The translations under genes and the position numbers were made by a program. A stretch of 64,000 nucleotides of DNA from Oceanobacillus timonensis (lineage in GTDB: Bacteria > Bacillota > Bacilli > Bacillales > Amphibacillaceae): assembly GCF_900166635.1 (NCBI RefSeq), contig NZ_LT800497.1, positions 3,024,344-3,088,343 of the forward strand, written 5' to 3'. Position 1 is the first letter of the stretch; each line of letters starts with the position of its first letter. Positions 52,332-62,906 of this stretch are shown here, one piece after another. A model generated the notes under the pieces. That model had not been told where the DNA came from and ran no database searches. It saw nothing but the letters and a program-made list of their open reading frames with translations.

Positions 52332-52673
52332 TTGAAAAAGGTGGAAGCAATTATACAACCGGAGAAATTTCAGGATTTACGGGAAAAACTGTCCGCAGTT
52401 GGTTTTGACGGACTGACAGTAACAGAAGTTGCCGGAACAGGAAAGCAAAAAGGCAAGGTAGGTGTATATCGTTCTACAGAATTTGAAGTTACCTTACTTT
52501 CCAAGCTAAAAGTAGAATTAATTGTATCGGAAGACCGAACAGATGAGATTGTCGGCCATATTATGGATGCTTGTAAAACAGAACAAATAGGAGATGGGAA
52601 AATTTTTATATCGCCTATGGAGCAAGTTATTCGAATAAGAACCGGAGAAAGTGGAACAAAAGCCATTTATTAA
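52332..52673 (+). CDS. glnK: Nitrogen regulatory PII protein GlnK
   Basis: PII signalling protein of 113 aa that binds ATP/ADP and 2-oxoglutarate and controls the ammonium channel; in B. subtilis it also binds TnrA. The signature KKVEAIIQPEKFQDLREKL begins the protein. The T-loop VYRSTEFEVTLL retains the tyrosine in the position modified in proteobacteria. The C-loop is IGDGKIFISPM. The start is a TTG after AAAGGAGGAGATC. The gene precedes amtB, whereas in B. subtilis nrgB (glnK) follows nrgA (amtB). Confidence 0.95.
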   Translation: MKKVEAIIQPEKFQDLREKLSAVGFDGLTVTEVAGTGKQKGKVGVYRSTEFEVTLLSKLKVELIVSEDRTDEIVGHIMDACKTEQIGDGKIFISPMEQVIRIRTGESGTKAIY

Positions 52674-52691
52674 AAATGAGGAGGAAACCAT

Positions 52692-54062
52692 ATGTGCAAA
52701 AAAGTATTTTCATTCGCAGTCCTATTATTTTTATTCACTACGCCAGCATACGCTCAAACACCGACAACCGAGTCTTTGGAATTATCCATTAATCTTGTTT
52801 GGGTCATGCTGGGAGCCATTTTAGTTTTCTTTATGCATGCGGGTTTCGCCATGGTCGAATCCGGTTTTACCCGTTCTAAAAACACATTAAATATTTTAAT
52901 GAAAAACTTTTTAACCATTTGTACTGCTGCTATACTCTTTTTCTTAGCCGGATATGGCATTATGTTCGGTTCTTCCTTAGGATCTATGATTGGAACAGAT
53001 GGTTTTTTCTTAAATGGTGTAGAAGATGTTGGATTCTTTGTATTCCAGGCTATGTTTGTTGCAACTTGTGCAACCATTATCTCTGGAGCTGTTGCAGAAC
53101 GGATAAAATTGGGAAGCTATGTACTTATTGTTATAGCAATGACCGTGTTTATCTACCCAGTAGCAGGCCACTGGATTTGGCAAGACGACGGCTGGTTAAC
53201 TGCCCTTGGATTCAGTGATTTTGCCGGTTCTACGGTTGTTCACTTGACCGGTGCAACCGGGGCACTGATGGTTGCACTGATTCTTGGGCCAAGAATCGGG
53301 AAATACAGCGGAGAGAAAGTAAATGTTATTCCTGGACATAATTTACCCTTAGGAGCGCTCGGCATATTCATACTCTGGTTAGGCTGGTTCGGATTCAATG
53401 GCGGAAGTACGCTGGCAGCCGACCCTTCCCTGGTTCCATATGTTATCGGTACAACGCTATTATCTACATCTGCTGCACTAATCTCTTCTTCATTCTATAC
53501 AAAGCTGCGTTTTAAAAAAGTGGATGCATCGTTATCCATGAATGGTGTGTTAGGAGGTCTAGTCGGCATTACTGCAGGAGCAGCAGAAATTTCATTAGGC
53601 GGTTCCATTCTCGTCGGTCTGGTATCCGGCATTTTATTAGTAGAAACCATCCGCTTTATCGATACAAAATTACGTATTGATGATCCCGCCGGAGCTATTG
53701 CAGTACATGGAGCCTGTGGAATTTGGGGAACACTGGCTATCGGTTTTTTCTCGATAGATACAGGATTATTTTACGGCAACGGATTTTCTCAGCTGGGTGT
53801 TCAAGCAACTGGTGTTTTGGCAGTCATGTTATGGGTTTCTATAACAGCAGGCGGATTTACTTATGTATTAAATAAAATTTCGCCAATCCGTGTATCTGCT
53901 GAAGAAGAAAAAGCTGGGCTGGACTTTACCGAACATGGTTCCAGTGCGTATAATTTTAAAGACAGTTTACTGGAAGGAAGTTCAAGTCCTAAAGCACCAA
54001 CTGGACTGGCGGATCGTTTGAATCAAAGTACATCTGCACAACCTTCAACAAAATCTTCTTAA
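52692..54062 (+). CDS. amtB: Ammonium transporter AmtB
   Basis: Ammonium channel of the Amt/Mep/Rh family, 456 aa. An N-terminal signal-like segment (about 1-22, ending TPAYA) precedes 11 membrane helices. Typical stretches: HAGFAMVESGFTRSKN, FDFAGSTVVH-like DFAGSTVVHLTGATGAL, LPLGALGIFILWLGWFGFNGGS and DDPAGAIAVHGACGIWGTLA. The twin pore histidines are in VVHLTG and AVHGAC. The C-terminal tail of about 50 residues, Ser-rich, is cytosolic and is where GlnK acts. It is 18 bp after glnK. Confidence 0.96.
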   Translation: MCKKVFSFAVLLFLFTTPAYAQTPTTESLELSINLVWVMLGAILVFFMHAGFAMVESGFTRSKNTLNILMKNFLTICTAAILFFLAGYGIMFGSSLGSMIGTDGFFLNGVEDVGFFVFQAMFVATCATIISGAVAERIKLGSYVLIVIAMTVFIYPVAGHWIWQDDGWLTALGFSDFAGSTVVHLTGATGALMVALILGPRIGKYSGEKVNVIPGHNLPLGALGIFILWLGWFGFNGGSTLAADPSLVPYVIGTTLLSTSAALISSSFYTKLRFKKVDASLSMNGVLGGLVGITAGAAEISLGGSILVGLVSGILLVETIRFIDTKLRIDDPAGAIAVHGACGIWGTLAIGFFSIDTGLFYGNGFSQLGVQATGVLAVMLWVSITAGGFTYVLNKISPIRVSAEEEKAGLDFTEHGSSAYNFKDSLLEGSSSPKAPTGLADRLNQSTSAQPSTKSS

Positions 54063-54066
54063 AACG

Positions 54067-54103
54067 AAAGACTGCAGAGACAAAATCCTCTGCAGTCTTT
54101 TTT
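54067..54103. terminator. Intrinsic terminator after amtB
   Basis: AAAGACTGCAGAG / CTCTGCAGTCTTT stem with an 8-base loop and T-rich ends on the plus strand; A-rich on the other side, so it serves both convergent genes. Confidence 0.93.
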
Positions 54104-54106
54104 ATT

Positions 54107-54709
54107 TTACCTATTATCTTTTTCTTTCCGTTTCTGGATACCAGCTAACAGATTATCTGCTTTTTCATTTTCGTTATAATGCAGTACCTCATCAGAAGGC
54201 TGATATTTTTTTCCGTAGATTTCCTTATCTTTATATGTATGAATGTCTTCATACATTTTTTTCATTTGGCTGTAAATGACTTCCTCTGAATCATCCTCTG
54301 GCGACCAGTATAAAATCTCCATCGGGGTTTCTTCATCTGTTGCCAGCGATTTACGGTTATAACCGATTGCCCTGGCATGATGAAAGCCTTCACGGGAATA
54401 AAATTTTAATCTTTTCTTTGAATCTGTATCTTCATATTTAACTGGCTCTACTTCCAGTATAATCGCCTTGCCTTTTTCTTTCAGCTTGTCCATCAGCTGA
54501 TGACCAATCCCCTGTCCCCGTGTATTTGCAGAAACCCAGAGGTAATCAATAAAAATAAACGTATCAAATTCAGCATACATCAATACATGCTTCGGACTCT
54601 CATCTTTGAAATAGACATCGCCTTTTTCCGCCAGCAAAATCTCCATATGTTGCTTGGATTTCATTTCTTCTACCGGAAAATAATCGTTCAGCTTTTCATA
54701 CCAATTCAT
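54107..54709 (-). CDS. yjbC: GNAT acetyltransferase YjbC
   Basis: Acetyltransferase of 200 aa. The GNAT core (about 25-125) contains IDYLWVSANTRGQGIGHQLM, with the acetyl-CoA loop RGQGIG, and YSREGFHHARAIGYN. A C-terminal extension of about 75 residues (PEDDSEEVIYSQMKK to KRKEKDNR) is charged. In B. subtilis yjbC is cotranscribed with spx under stress; here glnK-amtB lie between them. Substrate unknown. AAAGGAGC precedes the ATG. Confidence 0.9.
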   Translation of the reverse strand: MNWYEKLNDYFPVEEMKSKQHMEILLAEKGDVYFKDESPKHVLMYAEFDTFIFIDYLWVSANTRGQGIGHQLMDKLKEKGKAIILEVEPVKYEDTDSKKRLKFYSREGFHHARAIGYNRKSLATDEETPMEILYWSPEDDSEEVIYSQMKKMYEDIHTYKDKEIYGKKYQPSDEVLHYNENEKADNLLAGIQKRKEKDNR

Positions 54710-54823
54710 ACAAGTTGCTCCTTTATCGATTATTGTTTTTTATTATAACTGATTACATTTCCATTGTGAAATATAAGCTGGGATTATTTTAACAGATATA
54801 TCGCATACAAAAATGGCATAACG

Positions 54824-54852
54824 AAAAGCCGCGGAACCCATCCGCGGCTTTT
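54824..54852 (-). terminator. Intrinsic terminator after the secreted glycosidase-like gene
   Basis: Perfect 12-bp stem AAAAGCCGCGGA / TCCGCGGCTTTT with a five-base loop. Confidence 0.9.
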
Positions 54853-54854
54853 CA

Positions 54855-56087
54855 TTACTCCTCTTCTTCTTTCCCTTTTAGATAATCTACACCTTCCGTA
54901 TAAGTGTTATTGGCGTTCCAAAGTAAAAATTCATCGATTCCATTTTCATATAATGCTTTAATTTGTGCTTCTACCTCTTCTTGGCCGTATTCAAATGTCG
55001 GTCCGCTATACAGCCATGGAGCACTGAAATCTTGCAGCCATGGTCGTGACATTGGTGGTTCATCCAAATCACTTAATACATCATTTTCTACTTGGGAATA
55101 TTCGTCAACAAGAGCATATGGTTCTTCATCCGGGTTGGAAAGTCCAAAGTAAGAGCCCCAATGACTTGGATAAATCATAGATGAAATAATATCCACGTTC
55201 TCTGAGATTTTCGAGAAGTTCTGGCCAATTCCAGGTGTTTCCTCAATCGTTGCTGCGTATCCGAAAATATCCGCGGATACATCCACATCATAATTACTCA
55301 ATTCTTCTTGGGCATAACCAACAAAATCAGTTACTGCTTCGACACGCTTTTGCGTATTATTCATATCCAAATCCGCATAATCTCCCATGGAGTATTCCAA
55401 ATCTTCATCTCTTGTTTCAAAGCCTTCCGGGAAACGGACATAGTCGAATTGAATTTCTTTAAAGCCCATTTCCGCTGCCATTTTAGCAATTTCTACATTA
55501 TATTCCCAGACTTCTTTTTCGAATGGATTAACAAAAGCATCTCCTCCGCCATTTTTCCAAACTTCCCCGTTCTCTTTAAAAGATAAATCTGGTCGTTCTT
55601 CTGCTAAAATACTATCTTTGAAAACAACAATGCGTGCTATTGGATAAATTTCTTCTTCTTCTAATCGTTCCATCATGGCATCCGGGTCAGAAATATATGT
55701 TGTTCCGATATCTTCGTATACCGATTCTTCTTCCGGAGCAAAAGTGATATGTCCGTAATCCTCTTTCACATCAATAACCATTGAATTTAAATCTGTTGAA
55801 GACACAAAGTCTATTAAATCATTCATTTTTTCTCCACCGGCCGTGTTCCCCGTTACATAGATTCCTCTTACTGCATCCGGATATGTAAAATTATAATCAG
55901 ATGTAATGACAAAACGACTGAACTGCTGGGATGTATCTATTTCTTTTAAACTGGTGGTTCGCTCTTTATGTGATTGCGCTGTTACGTCTGCCCCATCCTC
56001 TGCACGAACTTCCTCTGCTTGCCCCATACCGACAAATGCTGCACCAGCAACAGCACAAGTCATCACCAGGCTCTTCCATTTCCTCAT
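54855..56087 (-). CDS. Secreted putative glycoside hydrolase (DUF4015 type)
   Basis: Protein of 410 aa with a signal peptide (about 1-29: MRKWKSLVMTCAVAGAAFVGMGQAE region, cleavage near AEEVRAED). It is followed by a TIM-barrel-like domain of the putative glycosyl hydrolase family also called DUF4015: AVRGIYVTGNTAGG, NSMVIDVKEDYGHI, KEIQFDYVRFPEG, VSADIFGYAA, and FLLWNANNTY. The acidic residues in QFDYVRFPEG and SADIFG are candidate catalytic groups. The substrate is not known; a cell wall or exopolymer glycan is a guess. GGGAGATTG precedes the ATG. Confidence 0.87.
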   Translation of the reverse strand: MRKWKSLVMTCAVAGAAFVGMGQAEEVRAEDGADVTAQSHKERTTSLKEIDTSQQFSRFVITSDYNFTYPDAVRGIYVTGNTAGGEKMNDLIDFVSSTDLNSMVIDVKEDYGHITFAPEEESVYEDIGTTYISDPDAMMERLEEEEIYPIARIVVFKDSILAEERPDLSFKENGEVWKNGGGDAFVNPFEKEVWEYNVEIAKMAAEMGFKEIQFDYVRFPEGFETRDEDLEYSMGDYADLDMNNTQKRVEAVTDFVGYAQEELSNYDVDVSADIFGYAATIEETPGIGQNFSKISENVDIISSMIYPSHWGSYFGLSNPDEEPYALVDEYSQVENDVLSDLDEPPMSRPWLQDFSAPWLYSGPTFEYGQEEVEAQIKALYENGIDEFLLWNANNTYTEGVDYLKGKEEEE

Positions 56088-56265
56088 CCAATCAATCTCC
56101 CATATGTATATATTTTCTTACTATTATAAAGGAATTTTGAGCGTTTTTAAAAGAAAAAATCGAAAAAAGCGGAAAAAAGTTTTCATTTGTATGATAAAAG
56201 GTTGCTAAAATAATCCCCCAAAAAAAGATTTAGATACTTCTTCGCTTTCTCATGTATAAGTTCAC

Positions 56266-56294
56266 TTGCAATTTGGCAAAAATAAACTTATAAT
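56266..56294 (+). promoter_or_regulatory. Sigma-A promoter of trpS
   Basis: TTGCAA, 17 bp, perfect TATAAT; transcription would begin near 56301, just before the T-box. Confidence 0.8.
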
Positions 56295-56312
56295 AAACTT
56301 AATTAAATATGA

Positions 56313-57590
<1,278 letters not shown>

Positions 57591-57592
57591 AT

Positions 57593-57633
57593 AAATCCCG
57601 GGAAACGTACGTCATTGTACTTCCCGGGATTTT
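57593..57633. terminator. Intrinsic terminator between trpS and yjbA
   Basis: AAATCCCGGGAA / TTCCCGGGATTT, with an internal GTAC..GTAC extension, between convergent genes. Confidence 0.92.
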
Positions 57634-57638
57634 ATTGA

Positions 57639-58400
57639 TTAATTTTGTTTTGAAGTATTTTCTTCCGATTCTATTTCAGCTTCCCACATTCTTTCCAGGA
57701 AAGCCTGTCCGCGGATTAATTTCCTGCAAAGCTCTTCATGCGACTGGCTCCAGCCATTTTTTAATCCATTATACAGCGCCTCCCAAACTTCTTCTTCATT
57801 CATGTATTTGATAGACGGGTATTTTTTTGGATTCCATTCGGTAAGCCAGTATCGTAATTCTTGTTTATCATTTGTTGTCTTTAACTGATCCAAACCAATC
57901 ATTAAAAGCTGTTTCAGTTGGCGTTCTCTTCTTGTAAGTCCATAAATAAAGGAAGGCGGCATAGAAAGCATATGATATTCTTTTTGATAGTTCTCATATT
58001 GACAATCGTATGTTTTTTGTTCTGCTTTTTCAATCATGCTATATACTAACTGTTCCTGTCTGGGAATTAATCTGCTTTTTCTAACCGGGATATAGTATCC
58101 TGCCGTATCAAAAGCGAGAATTTCCATTCCATCTGTCACGACAGCCGCATATTCCAAGACTGTTCTTTTTTGCCCCTTACGTATTGTTGCTCTTTTGTAG
58201 ATCGAATCGAGTAAGTCTTTCGGGAGTTCAAGAATATCATTTTCAATATATTCAAAAAGCTCACTCGATATGTACAATAACGGTACTTGATCCAGCAATT
58301 CAATCGAATCCGATTTCCTCCATTCATGAAAGGGGCATACATTATATCCGTTCTCTTCCCCTTCAAACCAATTTACCCAAGCATCATGTAAATATAACAT
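57639..58400 (-). CDS. yjbA: UPF0736 protein YjbA
   Basis: Cytoplasmic protein of 253 aa of unknown function, conserved in bacilli next to trpS. It has no membrane segment. Typical blocks are [28 protein letters not shown] at the N-terminus, [24 protein letters not shown], and [24 protein letters not shown] then TTAGGA precede the ATG. The assignment is based on gene order and family-like sequence; no biochemical role can be stated. Confidence 0.9.
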   Translation of the reverse strand: MLYLHDAWVNWFEGEENGYNVCPFHEWRKSDSIELLDQVPLLYISSELFEYIENDILELPKDLLDSIYKRATIRKGQKRTVLEYAAVVTDGMEILAFDTAGYYIPVRKSRLIPRQEQLVYSMIEKAEQKTYDCQYENYQKEYHMLSMPPSFIYGLTRRERQLKQLLMIGLDQLKTTNDKQELRYWLTEWNPKKYPSIKYMNEEEVWEALYNGLKNGWSQSHEELCRKLIRGQAFLERMWEAEIESEENTSKQN

Positions 58401-58547
58401 TTCCTAACCCCACCTTATCTGCCATTTTAAATCTCTTAGTCCTCAGAGAATCATTTCCCGCTTTAACATATCAAAGACATTTATTCTCCTTGAACTTGAA
58501 GGTTAAAATACATTATGACCATCTCACATTTTTTTATGCGAAAACAC

Positions 58548-58754
58548 TTATTTTTCTACGTTAAAATGGCGGAGTGAAATCAATAAAAGGAAGACGCCTA
58601 AAGGAAGAAAATAACATTCTAATCGTCCTGCTATAAACACAAAATAATCAACCCATGTTAACCCAGCGGGGAGAAAATTAAAATAAGCTATCACGGTAAC
58701 ACTTCCTGTAACAGTCATCCCGAATCCGACTAAAAATAAAAAGAAAGAACCCAT
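58548..58754 (-). CDS. Small two-helix membrane protein
   Basis: Protein of 68 aa with hydrophobic helices (FFLFLVGFGMTVTGSVTVIAYF; YFLPLGVFLLLISL) and a short charged end RHFNVEK. GAGGCGAGG precedes the ATG. Family not recognised, and no partner gene is evident; it stands between yjbA and the fab operon. The 147 bp between it and yjbA contain no feature that I can identify. Confidence 0.65.
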   Translation of the reverse strand: MGSFFLFLVGFGMTVTGSVTVIAYFNFLPAGLTWVDYFVFIAGRLECYFLPLGVFLLLISLRHFNVEK

Positions 58755-58827
58755 CGCCTCGCCTCGCTTGCTTGTCCAGTTAATATCATTCTATGTGCTT
58801 GTCCTCAGGAAAATACAAATTTTCATA

Positions 58828-58865
58828 AAAAAACTTACCTCTTTAAAAAAGAGATAAGTCTTTAT
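58828..58865 (-). terminator. Intrinsic terminator of fabH-fabF
   Basis: Minus strand: AGACTTATCTCTTT pairs with AAAGAGGTAAGTTT (G-U included), then a run of T. Confidence 0.88.
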
Positions 58866-58868
58866 CAT

Positions 58869-60107
58869 CTATGCTTCATATTTTTTAAATACGAGCGCTA
58901 CATTATGCCCGCCAAAACCTAACGAATTACTTATTACTGCATTGACTTCTTGTTCTCTTGCTTCATTTGGTACATAATCCAGGTCACATTCCGGGTCAGG
59001 TGTTTCATAGTTTATCGTTGGAGGTACAACGCCATCAACGATTGCTTTAATAGAAATAATTGATTCCACTGCTCCCCCAGCACCTAACAAATGACCAGTC
59101 ATTGATTTGGTGGAGGAAATAGCCAAGCTGGATGCTTTTTCACCAAAGACCGTTTTGATAGCTTGTGTCTCATATTTATCATTCAAGTCGGTACTTGTAC
59201 CATGCGCATTCACATAATCAATCTCATCGGAAGTCAGATGTGCATCAGCAATGGCTTGTTGCATTGCACGTGCTGCACCTTCTCCGCTTTCTGCTGGCGC
59301 GGTAATATGATACGCATCACCTGTTGCTCCATAACCAACAATTTCTGCATAAATTTCTGCACCGCGCTCCTTAGCAGATTCAAGCGATTCTATAATCAGA
59401 ATGCCTGACCCTTCTCCCATCACAAAACCATTTCGATCTTTATCAAATGGGCGGCATGCTTTCTTTGGATCGTCTGTAGTCGATAATGCTTTCGCTGAAG
59501 AGAACCCAGCAAATGCCATATCACTGATTGGCGCTTCGGTGCCGCCTGTAATCATCACATCAGCATCGCCACGCTGAACGGCTTTGAATGCATCTCCAAT
59601 AGAGTTCGCACCAGAAGAGCAGGCAGTCACCGTACAAGAGTTGATCCCTTTTGCTCCTAACTGAATAGATACTTGTCCAGCAGCCATATCCGGAATCATC
59701 ATCGGCACGAAGAAAGGACTAACGCGCTTCGGACCTTTCTCTAAAAATTTGGAGTGCTGCTCCTCCCAAGTTTTCATTCCGCCAATGCCAGATCCAATCC
59801 AAACACCGATACGATTTGCATTTTCCTCTGTAATTTCTAATTTAGCATCTTCCACGGCCATTTTGGCAGCAGCCACTGCAAATTGCGTAAATGGATCCAT
59901 TTTACGTGCATCTTTTTTGTCCATATATGCATTTGGATCAAAATCCTTCACCTCTGCAGCTGCTTTAGCTGTAAATAATTCTTTATCTACTTTTGTTACA
60001 AAGTCAATACCCGATTTCCCATTACGAATGCTTTCCCACATGGTAGCTACATCATTACCAACGGGAGTTACAGCTCCTAGTCCTGTTATTACAACTCTTT
60101 TTTCCAC
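58869..60107 (-). CDS. fabF: 3-oxoacyl-ACP synthase II FabF
   Basis: Elongating condensing enzyme of type II fatty acid synthesis, 412 aa. The catalytic cysteine is C163 in [11 protein letters not shown]; the two histidines are in [11 protein letters not shown] and [11 protein letters not shown]. The gate loop [11 protein letters not shown] closes the C-terminus. The start is a GTG at 60107 after AAAGGAGG. It lies 30 bp downstream of fabH and shares its FapR-like operator, as fabHA-fabF do in B. subtilis. Confidence 0.97.
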   Translation of the reverse strand: MEKRVVITGLGAVTPVGNDVATMWESIRNGKSGIDFVTKVDKELFTAKAAAEVKDFDPNAYMDKKDARKMDPFTQFAVAAAKMAVEDAKLEITEENANRIGVWIGSGIGGMKTWEEQHSKFLEKGPKRVSPFFVPMMIPDMAAGQVSIQLGAKGINSCTVTACSSGANSIGDAFKAVQRGDADVMITGGTEAPISDMAFAGFSSAKALSTTDDPKKACRPFDKDRNGFVMGEGSGILIIESLESAKERGAEIYAEIVGYGATGDAYHITAPAESGEGAARAMQQAIADAHLTSDEIDYVNAHGTSTDLNDKYETQAIKTVFGEKASSLAISSTKSMTGHLLGAGGAVESIISIKAIVDGVVPPTINYETPDPECDLDYVPNEAREQEVNAVISNSLGFGGHNVALVFKKYEA

Positions 60108-60137
60108 GATTGTTATCCTCCTTTAACTAGATAAGAC

Positions 60138-61076
60138 TTACCTGCCCCAGCGCATCGCAACAGCACCCCAGGTTAGGCCTCCTCCGAATCCGACTAATAC
60201 GATTAAATCATTATCTTTTATTTTACCTTCTTTTACTGCTTCAGACAAAGCCATAGGGATCGAAGCAGAAGAATTATTTCCAAAACGCTCAATCGATTTT
60301 GCCATTTTATCCTCAGAAATACCTAAACGTTCTCTCGCAGCTTCCATAATCCGGATATTTGCCTGATGCGGAACAAGATAATCCACATCTTCACGGGACA
60401 ATCCGACTTTTTCAACCACATTGATGGTGGATTCCGGCATTTGTCTTACAGCGAATTTAAAAACTTCTCTTCCATTCATGATAATATGGTCTTCTTTATT
60501 TAAGTAAAGTTCCTTCCCGCCAGCGCCATTTGCGCCAAGTTCAAAGGACAGGATTCCTTTCCCTTCAGATACTTCTCCAATCACAGCTGCTCCAGCACCA
60601 TCGCCAAATAAAACGCATGTAGAACGGTCTGTCCAATCGGTTATTTTCGACAGCTTCTCTGTTCCGACTACAAGTACATTTTTGTATGTTCCAGTAGCAA
60701 CAAATTGATTTGCTGTAATAACACCATACATAAAACCGGCACAAGCTGCACCTACATCCATTGCCGCAGCATTTACAGCGCCTAACCTTTCTTGAATCCG
60801 ACAGGCAATAGACGGAAAAGCTGTATCCGGTGTTACCGTCGCTACTAAAATTAAATCAATATTTTCCGCCTTAACATCCGCTTCATTTAATGCATCTACA
60901 GATGCTTCATAGGCCATATCTGAAGTATCAATATCGTCTGTAGCTAACCTTCTTTCATGGATTCCTGTTCTGGTCCGAATCCACTCATCATTGGTATCCA
61001 CAATTTTCTCCATATCATGGTTAGTAACTACATTTGTAGGTAAATAATGGCCGGTTCCTAAAATACCGATACTCAT
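60138..61076 (-). CDS. fabH: 3-oxoacyl-ACP synthase III FabH
   Basis: Initiating condensing enzyme that joins acyl-CoA primers, branched ones in bacilli, with malonyl-ACP. 312 aa. The catalytic triad is visible: C112 in [11 protein letters not shown] in [12 protein letters not shown] in [10 protein letters not shown]. First gene of the fab operon, with a FapR-like box between promoter and gene. A second fabH (fabHB of B. subtilis) is not in this window. Confidence 0.97.
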   Translation of the reverse strand: MSIGILGTGHYLPTNVVTNHDMEKIVDTNDEWIRTRTGIHERRLATDDIDTSDMAYEASVDALNEADVKAENIDLILVATVTPDTAFPSIACRIQERLGAVNAAAMDVGAACAGFMYGVITANQFVATGTYKNVLVVGTEKLSKITDWTDRSTCVLFGDGAGAAVIGEVSEGKGILSFELGANGAGGKELYLNKEDHIIMNGREVFKFAVRQMPESTINVVEKVGLSREDVDYLVPHQANIRIMEAARERLGISEDKMAKSIERFGNNSSASIPMALSEAVKEGKIKDNDLIVLVGFGGGLTWGAVAMRWGR

Positions 61077-61115
61077 TTAAACGCGCTCCTCTTCTATATA
61101 ACATTAATATCAATC

Positions 61116-61161
61116 ATTATGACTTGGTACTAATTTTAAGATAAAATGAATTGGATAGCAA
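61116..61161 (-). promoter_or_regulatory. fabH promoter with FapR-like operator
   Basis: Minus strand: TTGCTA (61156-61161), 17 bp, TAAAAT (61133-61138). The sequence ATTAGTACCAAGTCATAAT (61116-61134 in reverse) matches the FapR consensus ATTAGTACCTDGTACTAAT at 16 of 19 positions and overlaps the end of the -10 and the start of the transcript. This predicts repression by FapR, relieved by malonyl-CoA or malonyl-ACP. Confidence 0.8.
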
Positions 61162-61239
61162 GTTACAATTTACATGGAGCATGCAGACGCTTTTACCACG
61201 TTTTATGATGCTTTTATTCTCACCGATATATGAATACAA

Positions 61240-61256
61240 ACAGCATAGCATGCTGT
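61240..61256 (-). terminator. Short hairpin after med
   Basis: Seven-bp stem ACAGCAT / ATGCTGT with a three-base loop and a few following T residues, immediately after the med stop codon. Weak as a terminator. Confidence 0.4.
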
Positions 61257-61257
61257 A

Positions 61258-62214
61258 TTAATATTCATTCGGTAATAAGCCTGTTTCAATATAGGCTTCA
61301 ATATCGTTTTCCACCTGCATTTTCACATCATCCGGAACGGAAGGATGAAATGCACCTAAAGAAATAAATTCATCATGGAAATCATAGGTATAGATTTTTC
61401 CTTCTAAATCCTGTTTGTTAAAATCGTCTGCTACCAATTGATACAGGTCACCGATGTTCTGAATAGTACTGGTTAAAACAGCATCCGGAGCGATTTCCCT
61501 CTGATCCGTCAAATAACCGATAGCATACAGGCCATCTTTTTCGGCCGCTTTCAAAATACTCTCACTAAAAGCATCTCCGGTCGGATAAAAAACATCTACA
61601 TTTTGCTCTTTCATTTTTGTATAATTATCCATTGCAAGTTCTGTATTATTCCAATCATTTAAGTAATCCAACTTTATCTCTGCTTCTTGATTAACATGAT
61701 TCACGCCTTCGAAGAACCCTTCTACTTCCGGTTGCCAGTAATAAGCAGAAATAACTCCGATCTCATTGCTTTCTGTCATATTTCCTGCAACCATACCGGC
61801 AAAGAATCCCATTGCATGTGCATTAAAATTTAAAGAAGTCACATTTTCACCGGATTCACCGCCATTGACATAAACAAAATGAACGTCAGGGTAACTTTCA
61901 GCAAGTGACATAAAATATTCGCCATAGATATTACTGTGGCCGTAAATCAAGTTAACACCGTTGTTTACAAATTCATCCACCGTTTCTTGTACTTGGTGCA
62001 TGGTTTCTATATTTTCCTCATAATAAACATCCGTATCGTACGTATCACCTATTTCTTGCATTGCGTTATATCCTTGTTCTGTCCAAGGATTATTATCTAT
62101 TTCAGCATCCGTTATAAACCCGACATTTTGTATTTGACCTGTCTCAAAATAAGAACAAGCAGACAATGTGCAAATCAACGAGAAGAGAATCATTGGATAG
62201 TAGATATATTTCAC
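61258..62214 (-). CDS. med: BMP-family lipoprotein Med
   Basis: Cell-surface lipoprotein of 318 aa. Signal peptide with lipobox LSAC (cysteine about residue 20). The mature part is a periplasmic-binding-like Bmp domain with PWTEQGYNAM, NLIYGHSNIYGEYFMSLAE, HFVYVNGG and DVFYPTGDAF. Med is a positive regulator of comK in B. subtilis; family relatives bind purine nucleosides. GTG start with a weak GGGTG site. It is 18 bp downstream of yjaV, so the two form an operon. comZ, which follows med in B. subtilis, is missing. Confidence 0.9.
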   Translation of the reverse strand: MKYIYYPMILFSLICTLSACSYFETGQIQNVGFITDAEIDNNPWTEQGYNAMQEIGDTYDTDVYYEENIETMHQVQETVDEFVNNGVNLIYGHSNIYGEYFMSLAESYPDVHFVYVNGGESGENVTSLNFNAHAMGFFAGMVAGNMTESNEIGVISAYYWQPEVEGFFEGVNHVNQEAEIKLDYLNDWNNTELAMDNYTKMKEQNVDVFYPTGDAFSESILKAAEKDGLYAIGYLTDQREIAPDAVLTSTIQNIGDLYQLVADDFNKQDLEGKIYTYDFHDEFISLGAFHPSVPDDVKMQVENDIEAYIETGLLPNEY

Positions 62215-62232
62215 TTTAGCACACCCATTCCA

Positions 62233-62841
62233 TTACCGCAGTTGCTTATTAAATGTTTGTATTGTTTTTATGACTGCATTTATATCTCTATTTTCCAGTA
62301 GAACCTGCTTTTTTTCAACTTTTGTGTTTGTTAAGTTATCGTTAACAGAAATAATCTCTATTAATGTAGGCAAATAGCTCATTTTTATCCATTGCATCAA
62401 TACTTTTAAGAAATCTTTGATATATATCGCTTTTTTTTGCCAATCATTGTCTGTATCGGGCATTGTTCTGCCATCACCATCCAAAATCAACCCGTTCTCC
62501 CCCATTTCCATCCCCTCGCCGATAAGATAAGGTGCATAAATGACGGTCGTACGTGGAGTATCTGATTCTATATTTAAATTGGCATCGGTTTGAATGTGCA
62601 TCACTCTCTCCGCATGCCGGTGCACATTCTTTACCTCAGTATGATTGATAACAACTGCCAGGTCATAATCTTTTGTTATTTGATCCACTTCTTGAAAGTG
62701 ACTATTTCTTCCAAAAAAATCTTCTAAACCTGAATCAATTTGCGTATTGCGAATGCCATCAACGTAACACCCATCCTCCAAGAATTTTGTTACAATATGA
62801 TATCCTGCCCAATGGTTATGGGAAATAACTAATATACGCAA
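62233..62841 (-). CDS. yjaV: YjaV-like protein
   Basis: Protein of 202 aa with a Rossmann-like start (RILVISHNHWAGYHIVTKFLEDG) and a distant resemblance to nucleoside-diphosphate-sugar epimerases: TTVIYAPYLIGEGM, a DGDGRTMPDTDNDW stretch and AIYIKDFLKVL. No catalytic Tyr-x3-Lys is visible, so enzyme activity is doubtful. Named from its position upstream of med. The start is a TTG at 62841 after GAGAGGAG; an in-frame GTG at 62850 sits on the ribosome site. The function is unknown. Confidence 0.75.
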   Translation of the reverse strand: MRILVISHNHWAGYHIVTKFLEDGCYVDGIRNTQIDSGLEDFFGRNSHFQEVDQITKDYDLAVVINHTEVKNVHRHAERVMHIQTDANLNIESDTPRTTVIYAPYLIGEGMEMGENGLILDGDGRTMPDTDNDWQKKAIYIKDFLKVLMQWIKMSYLPTLIEIISVNDNLTNTKVEKKQVLLENRDINAVIKTIQTFNKQLR

Positions 62842-62906
62842 ACAAAACACTCCTCTCTCCTCTAATTATTAATAATGATTGTGTTCTCAACTTTCGCACC
62901 TAAGAG

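Noticed and set aside
61077..61257. comZ expected between med and fabH
   Set aside because: The gap is 181 bp and contains the fab promoter and FapR-like box; no frame of suitable length and ribosome site exists.
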